From: Hypomesus transpacificus
Lineage: Eukaryota > Chordata > Actinopteri > Osmeriformes > Osmeridae
Direction of reading: 5' to 3'
Assembly: GCF_021917145.1 (NCBI RefSeq)
Contig: NC_061067.1
Span: forward strand, 11,015,856-11,079,855
Length of the DNA: 64,000 nucleotides
Shown here piece after piece: positions 12,116 through 22,519 of this stretch. A program made the translations under genes and the position numbers. Position 1 is the stretch's first letter. Each line of letters opens with the position of its first letter. The notes beneath the pieces were generated by a model, which worked only from the letters and a program-made list of their open reading frames with translations, made no database searches and had not been told where the DNA came from.

Positions 12116-15100
12116 GCAATGTAGGCTCGTGTATTGACACACTGCGATTAGTCCTTTGACCACATGGCCGCAAGCTCGTTCACGTCAAGCTCATAGATCT
12201 CTGGACTCCTACGATGTCCAGGGCATTGGGGCGTACATGGCGCTCGTAAGCCGAGGACGACCAGTCCCCATCATTCCAGCGTGGCTAGGCACTTGAAGAT
12301 GCCCAGGTGGCCGCCCCAATCCGGAAGCTTTGCGATGTATACCAATCCTGGGCCAGCCCACAGCGAATCGTTGAGCGAACCAGGATTTCGTCATGGCCTT
12401 GCCGGCATCGGTGACAACAGGGACTCGGAAGGCGGGACTCGGAAGGCGTCACCCCGGGCGACACGGCGTGACATAGGAGAGTGGACAAAACGCAGTTAGA
12501 TCGAGAAATCACAATAGAGGCACCTTGTAAAGTATCAGGTTGGAATGTTCAGGACACTAAACGTTCACTGCACAATAGTGGTGAATTCCCCACACCGTGA
12601 AACATTAAAAGGTTGTGAAAACACTGACTCGAGTGTTATCGCCGTATAGGGCCCTAGTACCCTTGATCAGTCGGACACCAGTAATTTGAAGAGCATAGCC
12701 CTATGACAAGCAATGTCACGGAAGGCTCACATAAGTGGCCCTCGACCAACATAACCCTCAGTGGCCTATGTGCAAGATGGGTAGATGATAGTAGACGTAA
12801 TCTTGATCCGAATTCTGCTCTCTTGGCCCGTTCAGCAGCTTGCTGAGGGCTCCAAACACCTTAATTGAACACCCCGATATCAGTGTGTAACACGTCTGCG
12901 TTGTGCGCTCATTGCCCCTGCTTAGACCACAAAGTTGCATCCTTCATCCATCAGTGTGGATTGAAAAACGTCCTCATGTATTCGCCGGCAGACAACATAG
13001 GCCTACATGTGCACCGCGCACTCACCCGGGCCTAAGGTCTAGCACCGTCCGAGAGATGGCGGCATGCTTGCCTATCGGAACTCCACTGAACAAGACAGTG
13101 CGCCACACCGTCTCTATAGCCTGAAAGAATGCGGTGCGCAATGAGATTCCCACACTCTGGTCCAAGTGAGCAGTCTGACTAGATTGATATGCACAGACCT
13201 CCTTATGATGTGGACCTTGCTTCGATATTATAACAGTAAACTTTTCCCTACGCAATAACAAGCATCACGATGGAATGCAATTCGTGTTAAGCCGTAAGAT
13301 ACGTCTCAAGAGCCAGGAAGTAACCCCGTGGCCACAAGGCCTTGTCCGGAGAGCTCGATAACCCCCAACCTAAAGAGGCATCCTCGTCGATACGAAAATC
13401 GAGGCGGAGGACGACTCCATGGAATCGTGATAAAATACCCGAAGCCGTGCCAACGCCGCACAGCCTAGCACGGGTTGAGAAGTCCAACAGACGGGACACG
13501 AACTCTGGCACGATGCATGCATAGAAGCGGGGCTGAGCGGCCACCACGACGCAGAGGACACGCTCCGAGGGTAACGACGCACGCATGAAACGCTATCAGG
13601 AATGTCTGTATCAGAGTATATTGAGTAGCCTACTATTGGATTCAGACACCTAAAATGATGGTTCGACTACAGTTTGTAAATTTAAATGTACAGTATATAT
13701 ATGTTTTATCTCCCAAAAAATCCCAGACCTTATACAATGTATTTATGTATTATTTTCAGCACTACCATTAGTAACTTAAGGCACTTTTGGCACTTGTTTT
13801 CCACAATGTATGCTTCATGTTTTGGCTGCTTGCAATGTTTGGGACTACCTCGCTGTTATGATCAGTGACCTATGCTCTTTTGTAAAGCTCTCTCTTGGAA
13901 GTCGCTTTGGATAAAAGCGTCTGCTAAATGCATAAACGTAAATGTAATGTAGTAACACCAAATCAACACTTGGTCCAAGGGTTCTTCCCAACTACCTCAG
14001 AAAGGTGGGGTTAATCTCATTCAGTTTTTATATCAAATACAATTCAATATAGTAGTGCATTTGTACACGCGGTGAATCTAAATATTGGCTTCTCCCGCCC
14101 GGAACTCCCGGGAGACGTGGAATGTCTGTCTTGACAGTTTCAAAGCATGTATGCAGATAGACGTACTTCATGCGATGGTGCAACAGTACCCATCGACCCA
14201 CTAGACTATAGCCACAGCGTAGGGGCACTCTGACGGCCCATCACAAGTCAAATACACCCGCAACGATTTGCATAGCCACACTCCGCACATTAGATGCGTG
14301 AGTCCAATTATCCCCACGCTCCCACAGCATAAGTACGGTGGGGCCCACAGCTTGCTAGCTTGTTCCTTCCGGCAAGTACCTAGCATGACACTCGTAGCTA
14401 GCAACGCTAGACGCTGGTGTTTACCGGTACGGTACCCTCTTGCCAGAAGGCCTACATGTTTTGCCACACCAGCGTAGTGCATAGAGCTAGATAACCGGAC
14501 GTTCATTTTGTCCGAGTCACACATCCGAGATGGTAGTCTACGCTGTGGGCCCACACACGACGACAGACAGATACTGTGACGCTACTCAACTGGTTAACCG
14601 ATAATATAGGGATACCATATTTCACCTTAGTATGTATTTGACGTTTGAAGTAATTTGGCTGCCTTAACATCTGCCCGGAGACATCAGACGAATTTAGCGT
14701 CTCTGGCTAACTGCTCAATTACACTTCCTATTGATCAGTGCGCACCCCTGAATTAAAGAAAATTACAATGAACAATATTGGCAAGCTGTTACGTAAGCAC
14801 CGGCTAATACATTCCCGAAATCCGAGTATTCCGTTGCACAGCGTATACTACTGAATGCCATGGCAATCAAGCAATACAATCGATGAGCCGCAGATACACA
14901 ACCCTCTCATTCGGGTACGCCATTCCTGATTACCAGCCGGTGGTGTCCTAAGACACGGTACCACGTCATTCCTCCCCTGAAGTCAATGCGAAGTCGAAGG
15001 CCACGGGAGCGCCTCCGAAGCAGTACCGGGGATCGGCGGATCCACCGCTGTCGTTGACCCCTCCTCCAACGCGACGACCCGAGCACTCGTTTCCGCCAGA

Positions 15101-15517
15101 GACCTCAACGTCCAGAGGGGCCAACAGCACCGGGTCTTCCTCCCTGGACCAGAGCATTCTCAGCGGGCACCGTTCGGGAAGAGAAGGAAGGAGAAAGGAG
15201 CGGCCTTGCAGCACTCCACGGACGTGCAGTTCATCATGATTACACTCAAGGAAAGAGACACGACCAAGACATTGTAGAGTCCAGGATGCGTTGAACCGCC
15301 AATCCTGGTAGCAGGCGATCTTTGAGCCGACGCGAGTTACGCCGGGCCCGGCTACCTGCATCGTCGCAACCGCCGTCGGGGTGGTTCTCAGAGGCTGCGA
15401 ATCCAGGCGAATACCCGAAACCTCCCGCAAACACCCCCAACAACAACAGGCTCGCAAGAGCCGGACACAGCAACACAGGCGAAAGCAACAACCGACAACG
15501 CAGGAATACAAACACAT
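12116..15517. other. Interior of the DIRS-like element, no gene recognised
   Basis: GC-moderate sequence with only short frames. The longest, a 187-residue minus-strand frame at 14966-15529, is cysteine- and leucine-rich at its start and overlaps repeat A1; it resembles nothing I know. No polymerase, recombinase or gag motif could be seen on either strand. Confidence 0.45.
13860..13955 (+). mobile_element. 3' tail of a fish non-LTR retroelement
   Basis: Contains GTCGCTTTGGATAAAAGCGT followed by CTGCTAAATGCATAAACGTA and ending AAATGTAATGT, a tail that recurs at 25830-25885 and, in related form, at the ends of both SINEs in this window. The body probably extends upstream towards 13620. It is inserted in the DIRS-like interior. 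Confidence 0.65.
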
Positions 15518-15731
15518 TGGCAGCAGCACTGATCATACAACGACCGGGTTGAGTGTGTGCATATCCGCGCGTCTTTTAAAGACGCCTTATCGGACGTGGC
15601 CCAATGGATATGCGCTGCTACATGGGTGTGGTAGTGGGAGGAGTAAGGAAGGTGGAGTAAGACACCTTATGTCCCCGATCACTGACTGACGCGCGCTGCC
15701 CGATTGCCCTGCCAGAACTAGCTGCGCTTAT
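15518..15731 (-). repeat. Split direct repeat A1
   Basis: Outer copy of the 214-bp A block. It forms the right boundary of the DIRS-like element, and coding-looking sequence resumes directly after it. Confidence 0.85.
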
Positions 15732-16040
15732 ATGCTGTGATGAAGTGGAAGACGGGACTGGGAGAGAAAGCTGTGGAGCTCCGCATAGAGGAAACACTCA
15801 AACACACCCCGGCAGCCCATTCAAAACAAGCCAGGTGAATGAATCATGATTGCAGGTTCCATATGCAATCTTTCACATGGCTATGACACAAATTTAGAAT
15901 CACATAATATTTTTTTGATGATGTATTATTTTTAATTTTTTTAATGACTTGTATAGCCCCTTTTCACACGTGCGATTATGTTAATCGAACACTAACTTAT
16001 TTTGTGCTTCCTTGTCAGGGCCAACAGACAGGACTCGTAG
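15732..16040 (+). pseudogene. C-terminal exons of the interrupted transposon-borne gene
   Basis: Directly after the DIRS-like element an open frame reads YAVMKWKTGLGEKAVELRI and continues to a donor (CCAG then GTGAAT, exon end 15834). A good acceptor (CTTGTCAG, ending 16018) joins in frame to a short last exon reading RANRQDS and a TAG stop at 16038-16040. The charged helical C-terminus fits the coiled-coil exon at 9688-9878 as part of the same gene. The sequence between the acceptor at 9968 and position 15732 is replaced by the DIRS-like insert, so the gene is broken. Function unknown; DUF4806-like is a guess. Confidence 0.4.
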
Positions 16041-16182
16041 CGGGAACTGGAAGAAGATTTTAATTAATTTTTTGCACTTTGTTTGTTTGGCACTTTTGTT
16101 TTGCACTGGCACTTTTTATCACGTATGTATATATTTTGGCCATTTTAGTTTTTATTTTAAATGTTACATCCATACTTTGTGC

Positions 16183-16323
16183 ATTGTCATTTTAGCAGAC
16201 GCTCTTATCCAGAGCAACTTTCTGGAGGAAAGTAAGGTGAAGTGCCATGCCCAAGGACAAATCATTTGGCAACCTTCTGATTTAATAGCCTGATTCCCTA
16301 ACCGCTCAGCCATCTGACTCCCC
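16183..16323 (-). mobile_element. tRNA-headed SINE, minus orientation
   Basis: Read on the minus strand it begins GGGAGTCAGATGGCTGAGCG (RNA polymerase III A-box type head), passes a degenerate B-box region, and ends with CTCTGGATAAGAGCGTCTGC. It is the same family as the plus-strand copy at 27306-27499. Confidence 0.7.
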
Positions 16324-16379
16324 TTTAGTATAGGTAGACCACATATTTAAGATTCCTATATGTTGAATGTATATACCTT

Positions 16380-16445
16380 CCTGCCAAAGTAAATTCCTTG
16401 TCTGTGCAAACTTTCATGCCGATTAAAACACTTTCTGATTCTGAA
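16380..16445 (+). mobile_element. 3' end of an L2-type LINE
   Basis: AAATTCCTTGTCTGTGCAAA followed by CTTTCATG and a TTCTGATTCTGA tail. This is the characteristic 3' terminus of fish L2-type LINEs and matches the minus-strand insert at 52332-52530. Confidence 0.6.
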
Positions 16446-16604
16446 ATGCTGCCTCGTTTATGATTTAGCTTGAGTCAGGCTACACATCACACAAACATAT
16501 TCCTCCTAACGTTGGCTATCTATTATACCAAAATAAGTAGCCTTCTGGGCAAATGAGGTCTGCATATGAAATATAGGTTACTTCATAATTAAGTAAATTA
16601 TTAA

Positions 16605-16975
16605 CGTCGCAGTTACGGACTAGCAACGTCACAAAATTACGTTGCTAGGAGGTCGCGGTTACGGACTGGCAACGTCACAAAACAACGTTGCTAGGAGGTC
16701 GCGGTTACCGACTGGCAACGTCGGAAAATAACGTTGCCACGACGTCGCGGTTACGGATTGGCAACGTCACAAAACAACGTTGCTAGGAGGTCGCGGTTAC
16801 CAACTGGCAACGTCAGAAAATAACGTTGCGACGACGTCGCGGTTACGGACTGGCAACGTCAGAAAATAACTGCCACGACGTCGTGGTTACGGACTGGCAA
16901 CGTTGGAAAATAACGGTGCCACGACGTCGCGGTTACGGACTGGCAACGTCACAAGATTACGTTGCGGCAACCTAC
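16605..16975. repeat. 46-bp minisatellite, right subterminal array
   Basis: About eight copies of a unit containing CGCGGTTACGGACTGGCAAC, with GTCACAAAACAACGTTGC or GTCGGAAAATAACGTTGC following. The GGTTAC word recurs about every 46 bp. Its core words are shared with the 59-60 bp array at 7584-7965, which supports both arrays belonging to one element. Confidence 0.85.
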
Positions 16976-17029
16976 TGGCGCCCCACAGATGCACGGCCCC
17001 GCAACGTCGCCAAACGTGTGTTAGCTGGG

Positions 17030-17830
17030 GACGAGCTGATCCAACTCTCGGATCGCACAATCCCTCACAAACTGGGTTGAGCTGCTATTTTTTTTGCTCA
17101 ACTTGAACACGTGCAATTGATCTCTCTGTATGTCACCAGTGTAATGTTTGTACACACTTTTATTATTTGTCCTCACATTCCATAGTCTAGGTATTGTATT
17201 TTACGTATGTGTATATCATATTAGTCTTGCTGATCTGACATAACGCCGCAGTTAAAAAGCAGGTATCGCTACACGACTGTGGGTCACAATGACCTGAGGT
17301 AGCACAAGTGTTAGGTAAAGTTATCACAACACAATGGTGGGTCACAATTAGGGGTACACCGATCCGATACCAAGATCGGATATCGGCCCCGATATTGACA
17401 AAATAGCTGGATCAGGGATCCAAAAATTTAGCCGCTGGCCGATCCATCCTTTTTTTCACAGCACATTCTATGTCATTTTTCAGCAGCATGAGTTAAGTTT
17501 TTTTTAATTATTAACCCTGCCACCGCCGAGTCAGTTAGACTCTTCCTAATACAAAAACGTAGATACGTAGGGGAGGGGTATATCACGTAATACCACCAGT
17601 AAAAACTAGGAGGAACACTCGCGCCGCGAGGGAAGAAACTTCAGAAAATGTTCGAGAATGAGGCCCATTGTGATATATACCATTTATATATCACGTTATA
17701 TCACTAGTTAACACTAGGTGGAGCTGTCTCCGGGTCGTTGTGGTCCAGCACAGTGTCTGCGTTGTCAATTATGAACCCGCCGCCCGCCCAAGAAGTTTAT
17801 ATATCAGGTTATATCACTAGTTAACCTCGG
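17030..17830. other. Non-coding sequence with a possible hAT-type fragment
   Basis: No gene. At about 17342-17450, GGGGTACACCGATCCGATAC followed by GATCGGATATCGGCCCCGAT resembles the terminus of a widespread fish hAT-type repeat; no partner end was found. Confidence 0.4.
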
Positions 17831-18315
17831 AATCAGACGGGTGCCGTTGACCTAGATCAAATTGATAAGGTCGGAACAACGGGAGACAAATGAAATCGAC
17901 ACGTCACCAACCTCGTCTCATCCACTTAATTTTTGTCCAACCAAAGCCTTTACGATTCGACGATTCCTCTCGGCGGGAGAATCGGCAGACCGTCAAAGAA
18001 ACCGCAGCCGGACCTGTCTGCCGAGTGGCATGGCAGTTCTTGAAATGGGAGGGTCTGGAGTCAGAGAAAACGCAGCCGGACCTGTCTGCCGAGAGGCATG
18101 GCGGTTCTTGGAACGGTAGGGTCCGACGTCAAGTCTGGCGTCAGAGAAATCGCAGCCGGACCTGTCTGCCGAGAGGCATGGCGGTTCTTGGAACGGGAGG
18201 GTCCGACGTCAAGTCTGGCATCAGAGAAACCGCAGCCGGGCCTGTCTGCCGAGTGGCAGGTCGGGCCTCATAATCAGACAGGCGACGTTGACCTAGATCA
18301 AATTGATAAGGGCCG
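17831..18315. repeat. 80-bp minisatellite flanked by 45-bp direct repeats
   Basis: Units containing CGCAGCCGGACCTGTCTGCC recur at about 18004, 18072, 18152 and 18232 (spacing 68, 80, 80). On either side a segment containing GTTGACCTAGATCAAATTGA is present at 17831-17875 and 18271-18315. Open frames across the units are a consequence of unit length and are not genes. Confidence 0.85.
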
Positions 18316-18485
18316 CGTTTCCCAGATTTGTTAAGAAGCTCTTAAGCGCTAAGACCTTCTTAGGAGCGCTCTTAAGAGCGCTGTGAAAGAAAGACGTGTT
18401 TCCCAGAGTCGTTCTTAGCTTAAGAAGATCTTTCACTAAGAAGGAAATGTAAGATCAGCCTGACCCACTCTTAAGAGCCTTCTTA
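18316..18485. mobile_element. Palindrome-rich MITE-like sequence, target of the Harbinger insertion
   Basis: Repeated GTTTCCCAGA words (about 18319 and 18399) and inverted CTTAAGAGC/GCTCTTAAG words resemble a short fold-back MITE. The Harbinger element entered at the TTA at 18483-18485, and sequence beginning TTAGCGACC resumes after 21344. Confidence 0.4.
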
Positions 18486-18717
18486 TACCCCTTTTCCACC
18501 AAAGCCGGGCCGGTGCTGGTTCTGGGCTGGTGCTTATGCGGTTCGGTGCTGGTTCTCTAAGAACCAGCTCGATTTTCCACCGACTGAGAGCCAGAGTAGG
18601 GCTACTACGTCATACGCCTCCGTTGTCCTAGCAACGCAGCATGAAATCATTGTAACAACTCATTACAACATTGTCACACACAACAAGTCATCAAACATTG
18701 AAGTCATTGTAACAAAA

Positions 18718-20031
18718 ATGGAGGAATACCTACCAGTAATGTTTATATTGGCTATACAAACGTATACTGCACTTCGTAGACGTGCATTTACAGCTATTCG
18801 TGGTCGCTATGAAGAGAGGTTACGTTCAAGAAGAACGGTAGGGTAATTATCTTGAACGTTTTGGCTGTTAGTATTATAGCTAAACGTAGCAGCTCATATG
18901 GACTATACCTGTAAACAAACCAAAACATACATGATTTTACCTTTGCAGATCGTATTACGGCTGAGGGCAAGGCGGAGGTCACATGTTGTGTGGACATACC
19001 CCCGATTACGCTATTGGTGGGACACAGTTGTGCCGGATTTCACCCCTGCACAGTTTGTTCAAAACTTTCGAGTGTCCCGGGAGTCTTTTGAATACATTTG
19101 CGATCAGGTCAGGCATCTCATGGGCAGAGTGAATACAAATTACCGTCTCGCTGTTCCTCTGAGAAAACGTGTAGCAATCGCTCTCTGGAAGCTGGCCACC
19201 GGCAGCGAATATAGGTCCATCAGCCACCTTTTTGGTGTTGGAATAAGCACAGTGTTCAACTGTGTTGAGGATTTCTGCGACGCTGTCATAAATGTCCTGC
19301 TTCCTCGACACACTCCAGATGCGGCCAAGCTCATTGAAATGGCCACATTCTTCCATAACCGCTGGAGAATACCACAGTGTTGGCGCAATAGACGGAAGCC
19401 ACATCCCTATAATTGCACCTGAGGAGTATCCCCGGGACTACTTTAACAGGAAAGGGTGGCACTCGATCGTCTTACAAGGAGTTGTGGATGGGAAAGGCCT
19501 GTTTTGGGATGTGTGTGTGGGCTATGCAGGGAGTGTGCATGATGCTCGAGTGCTGAGGCAGTCCCATCTATGGGAGCAATAAATGATGGGGAATTTCTGG
19601 GAAAGAACAAAATGGACATCTCTGGCATTAACGTTGGACACTATTTAATTGGTAACCCGGCTTACCCCATGCAGAACTGGCTTATGAAGCCCTTCTCCGA
19701 CACTGGCAGACTGTCAGCAGAGCAACACACGTACAACTACAGACTGAAGAGTGCGCGCTCAGTTGTAGAGATGGCTTTTGGGAGACTAAAGGGGCGATGG
19801 AGTTGTCTCCTCAAAAGAAATGACTGCAAGCTGGAGCTGAGCAAGACGATGACCTTGACCTGCTGTGTACTTCATAATATTTGTGAAGAGCATGGTGACA
19901 ATTTCATTGAGGAGCACGACAGGCAGTTCAACATTCAGCCTCCAGGTCAGGTATTGCCTGAGCATGGTGAGCTGGAAGGGGCAGACATTAGGGCAGCCAT
20001 AATGAGCTACTTCAACAGAAGAGAAGAATAA
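18718..20031 (+). pseudogene. PIF/Harbinger transposase (HARBI1-like), two frameshifts
   Basis: Exon 1 (18718-18837) starts MEEYLPVMFILAIQTYT; an intron with GTAGGG donor and TTTGCAG acceptor joins in phase to exon 2 at 18949. Exon 2 reads the helix-turn-helix region (about YRSISHLFGVGISTVFNCV) and then the DDE nuclease. The catalytic residues lie in GAIDGSHIP, HDARVL and VVEMAFGRLKGRW, but in different frames. The frame changes just after 19380 (two bases missing against family expectation, or one extra) and again near 19568. The end, TCCVLHNICEEHGD then a short tail and TAA at 20029-20031, is normal. Known role: DNA cleavage at the TIRs in the nucleus together with the Myb-like partner. This copy should not make active enzyme. 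Confidence 0.88.
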
Positions 20032-20298
20032 ATGTTTGGACTGCATATATATTTCAATTGTGAAGAGTCCCCTATAGTCTCCTCCCTTAACTGTGTTCTG
20101 TTCTGTTTACCTGATAAAAGCTGCACATCTCATCAATTCAAGTTTGAGTTGTTATTCACATATTTAAAACTGAAGAACAAGAATACACGGATAAAAAATT
20201 ATATTTTTATTAATAAATAGTTAAATATAAAAACAAGAATAAGTAGATAAATAATTATATTTTAAATTCATAAATAGTTAGATGGAACAATGTATATT
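20032..20298. other. Non-coding gap between the convergent Harbinger genes
   Basis: AT-rich sequence holding the presumed 3' UTRs of the two convergent Harbinger genes. No gene recognised. Confidence 0.6.
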
Positions 20299-21071
20299 TT
20301 ATTTATTGGCTTGGGACTCCATCGCCGTCACCATGCGCCCCATAAGACCTAGCAGAGCGCCCGTATCTGCCTCCATTTTCTGCATCATCTCCCTGCTGAA
20401 ATCTAAAAATCTTGTGTCCGCCTTCTCCATATAGACAATTAAGTCCTCGTTTGCACGCTTTCTTTTTCCTGTTCACAAAACAAAAAAATGGTGACAAACG
20501 TCAACTCGTGAAAACATTAACTTTTTACCTTTGTAGCCATGGTTACGGAAAGTTAGCTAAATAACAAGAGCTAACCTATCAGCTGTTTTATTAACTAGCT
20601 TCAGCTGCTAACGTCAACAACTTTAACGTTACCAAACGATTTAATGTAATGTTAAAAGGAGACACATTTAATAAATATATTAAATTACTTGACGTAATGA
20701 GAAGACCTACCTGAGGCAGCGAAACTTTGTCCGGCTGAATTCAGCACCCCCCTCACCTGACAAGCCGGTCTGTCACCTAATACCGACTCCAGGATGTCAT
20801 AATATGGGCTTTTCTTAGGACGACCACTGCCACTTCGCCCAAGGTCCTTATTCTGGTCCCTATATTCTTTTTTTAATTTTTTTATTTTATTTATTAGTTG
20901 CTCAATACTTCTGTCGTAGCCAGCCGCGGCCATCTCCAGCTTTATATTTTCAAAAATTGGTTTCCTTCGAACGGCACCGTCTAATTTATTTTGAACCTCT
21001 GTGGTGGACCACAGAGCCAGTAAACATTTCGTTTCCTCCTCAGACCATTGCTGTTTTAGTTTTGCGTCCAT
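20299..21071 (-). CDS. Myb/SANT-like DNA-binding protein of the Harbinger element, two exons
   Basis: Exon 1 is 21071-20711, from the ATG reading MDAKLKQQWSEEETKCLLAL. It ends at a strong donor (GCCTCAG then GTAGGT). An acceptor (TTGTGAACAG) at 20469-20470 opens exon 2, 20468-20299, which joins in phase and runs to TAA. The spliced product is 176 residues with no stop. Residues 1-90 form the trihelix/SANT-type domain, with tryptophans in QQWSEEE and LLALWS and the basic helix INKIKKLKKEYRDQNKD. The spliced C-terminus begins GKRKRANEDL (possible nuclear localisation signal) and is helical. Family knowledge: the Myb-like protein binds Harbinger ends and brings the transposase into the nucleus. 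Without splicing the frame would run on to a meaningless tail ending at 20685; the intron model is better. Confidence 0.85.
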
Positions 21072-21756
21072 TGTGTTACTGTAGCTGTTGTACTGGTCTT
21101 TTTTTAGAAGTGGTGGCGTAATGTATAGGCCTATTGTTTTGGCACGGGACGGGACGATAATCCCGCCCCCTGGCACCCGACGTCATCGGTTCTTGTTTCT
21201 GGCCCACCTTAATGTTGGTGCTGAGTTGGAACCTGTTTTTTGGAACCGGAGCCAGGTTTATTTGTGTAGAAAACCGAAGAACTGGTTCGAGAATTGGAAC
21301 CAGCCCAGAATCAGCACCGGCCCGGATTTGGTGGAAAAGGGGTTTTAGCGACCAAACGCTCACTGCAGCCGCGTCATGGAAAGTTATATCTGACACAAAG
21401 GAATACTAAAACCATGTGTGATGATAAATGTGCGCCCACGGCTGCAGAACACTGACGCAAGAAAAATAATAGCATAAGAAGAAAAATAACGATATAAAAA
21501 TAAATAATTGCCCATGTGTTCCTGTAGCTACATAAATAAAATGAATCATTACTATCACTCATTACGTTTTCACAAACATTCGGCATCTGCATGAGTTTAC
21601 TTTAGATATAAAAACATCAACAACCCTGTGGTATTTCACAGATAACAGGGAAACTGACAGGTGTAATTGAACTCGGCTGGAACCTCATCAAGAGATCGAG
21701 GCTCCACCTTAGTCTATATGTAAAGGCGTTGCTGAAGTCCACGCGAGTGAGACACC

Positions 21757-21996
21757 ATGGCTGCAATACAGCATATTCTTGCTGCTAATCAACAGCATCG
21801 CCGTGCGCGAAGCCAGACAGTTTATATAAATTCTCCCCACTGAATGGGCTGTCCAGTCCAAGTACCGGCTTCCCCGTATGGAGATCCAACGCCTCGTCAC
21901 GCTAGTGTCACCACACATCCGGAGGGCAACCCGCTGCAATTTTGCCCTCATCCCGGAGGTGCAGCTCCTGGCCTTGCTGCGTTTTTACGCAGTGGG
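21757..21996 (+). pseudogene. N-terminal fragment of a second Harbinger transposase
   Basis: From an ATG at 21757 the frame reads MAAIQHILAANQQHRRARSQ. After a one-base frame change it continues LPTEWAVQSKYRLPRMEIQR and ALIPEVQLLALLRFYAVG, the N-terminal pattern of HARBI1-type transposases. It is cut off at 21997, where a different sequence (candidate LTR) begins. It belongs to a different subfamily from the element at 18486-21344. Confidence 0.7.
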
Positions 21997-22519
21997 TGTC
22001 AGAAATATTAATCTATCAAGCATTGCACAGTCAGTCGGTGAACAAGTTTAAGAAAGCTTTATTGCTTGTGGCCGGCCCACAAGGAGACAAAACATCACAC
22101 CCCATTGTGCTACAAGTTTGTCCACTAGCATGTTGTGCTAGCTAGCTATTTAAGCAGCCCCACTCTTTACAGTCATTGGTTAAGACAAAAGCATGCAAAT
22201 GTTCCATTGCTCTTCTTCATTGGCTCCTTGCATAGACCTGGCGCGCGCGTGTGTGCGTGCGTGTTTGAGTGTGTGCGTGTGTGTGCCTTTGACCCCTGTA
22301 AGCTTGACCACATGATTTACCCAACACAGATAAGGCCAGACATCTTTTATGGCCTCTCCAGTAAGAGAGAGTGGTCAGCCCAAGTCACCTTGTTTACGTA
22401 TGCCTCATGTTACCCAAAGTCCAGATTTGGGGGTAGGCTTCTCTCTACACACAAGGAATGCTGAACACAGAATCATTCTTATACAGGATAAATGTGTTAC
22501 ATCTTCAATTTTTCCAACA
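21997..22519 (-). mobile_element. Candidate 3' LTR of a retroelement, minus orientation
   Basis: Read on the minus strand, a purine-rich tract (AAACAGGAGGGATA) is followed by TGTTGG. A TTAAATA box follows near 22150 and AATAAA near 22050, and the segment ends CTGACA at 21997, directly against the Harbinger fragment. TG...CA ends, a preceding polypurine tract and the promoter-to-poly(A) order fit an LTR of about 523 bp. No second LTR or coding region was found. Confidence 0.45.

Larger units (their letters stand above)
9969..15731 (-). mobile_element. DIRS/Ngaro-like element with split direct repeats, apparently non-autonomous
   Basis: Two blocks are each present twice. Block A is 10188-10401 and 15518-15731 (214 bp, nearly identical). 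Block B is 9969-10138 and 10402-10571 (170 bp, nearly identical). Read on the minus strand the order is A1 - 4.9 kb interior - B1 - A2 - 49 bp - B2, with B1 and A2 abutting exactly at 10402/10401. This is the split-direct-repeat layout known for Ngaro/PAT tyrosine-recombinase retrotransposons. I found no reverse transcriptase or tyrosine recombinase frame inside, so it is either non-autonomous or decayed. The alternative is a local tandem duplication followed by an insertion. Confidence 0.6.
7550..17029. mobile_element. Candidate 9.5-kb DNA transposon with CCCAGCTAACACA ends
   Basis: The left end CCCAGCTAACACA (7550-7562) is matched by its reverse complement ending at 17029. A dinucleotide GA flanks both ends, compatible with a 2-bp target duplication. 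Just inside each end is a minisatellite built on AACGTTGCC and GGTTACG words (59-60 bp units on the left, about 46 bp on the right). Between them are remnants of a plus-strand gene, interrupted by a DIRS-like element. The superfamily is not clear. Short inverted ends and a 2-bp duplication could arise by chance, but the shared subterminal words on both sides make one element likely. Confidence 0.5.
18486..21344 (+). mobile_element. Complete PIF/Harbinger DNA transposon
   Basis: 2859 bp. Terminal inverted repeats of about 45 bp begin ACCCCTTTTCCACCAAA (from 18487) and are matched by the reverse complement ending at 21344, with only a few mismatches. TTA flanks both ends (18483-18485 and 21345-21347), the 3-bp TWA target duplication characteristic of Harbinger. 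Inside are the two genes this superfamily carries, a DDE transposase on plus and a Myb/SANT-like protein on minus, arranged convergently. The transposase is broken and the partner appears intact. Confidence 0.92.

Noticed and set aside
16605..16975. Regular repeats considered as a CRISPR array
   Set aside because: Units are contiguous with no unique spacers, and the genome is vertebrate.
17862..18334. Three overlapping plus-strand frames of 78-127 residues
   Set aside because: They read through the 80-bp minisatellite in different phases.
20303..20497. 64-residue minus-strand frame starting upstream of the SANT exon 2
   Set aside because: Wrong frame; the spliced model explains the sequence and joins in phase.
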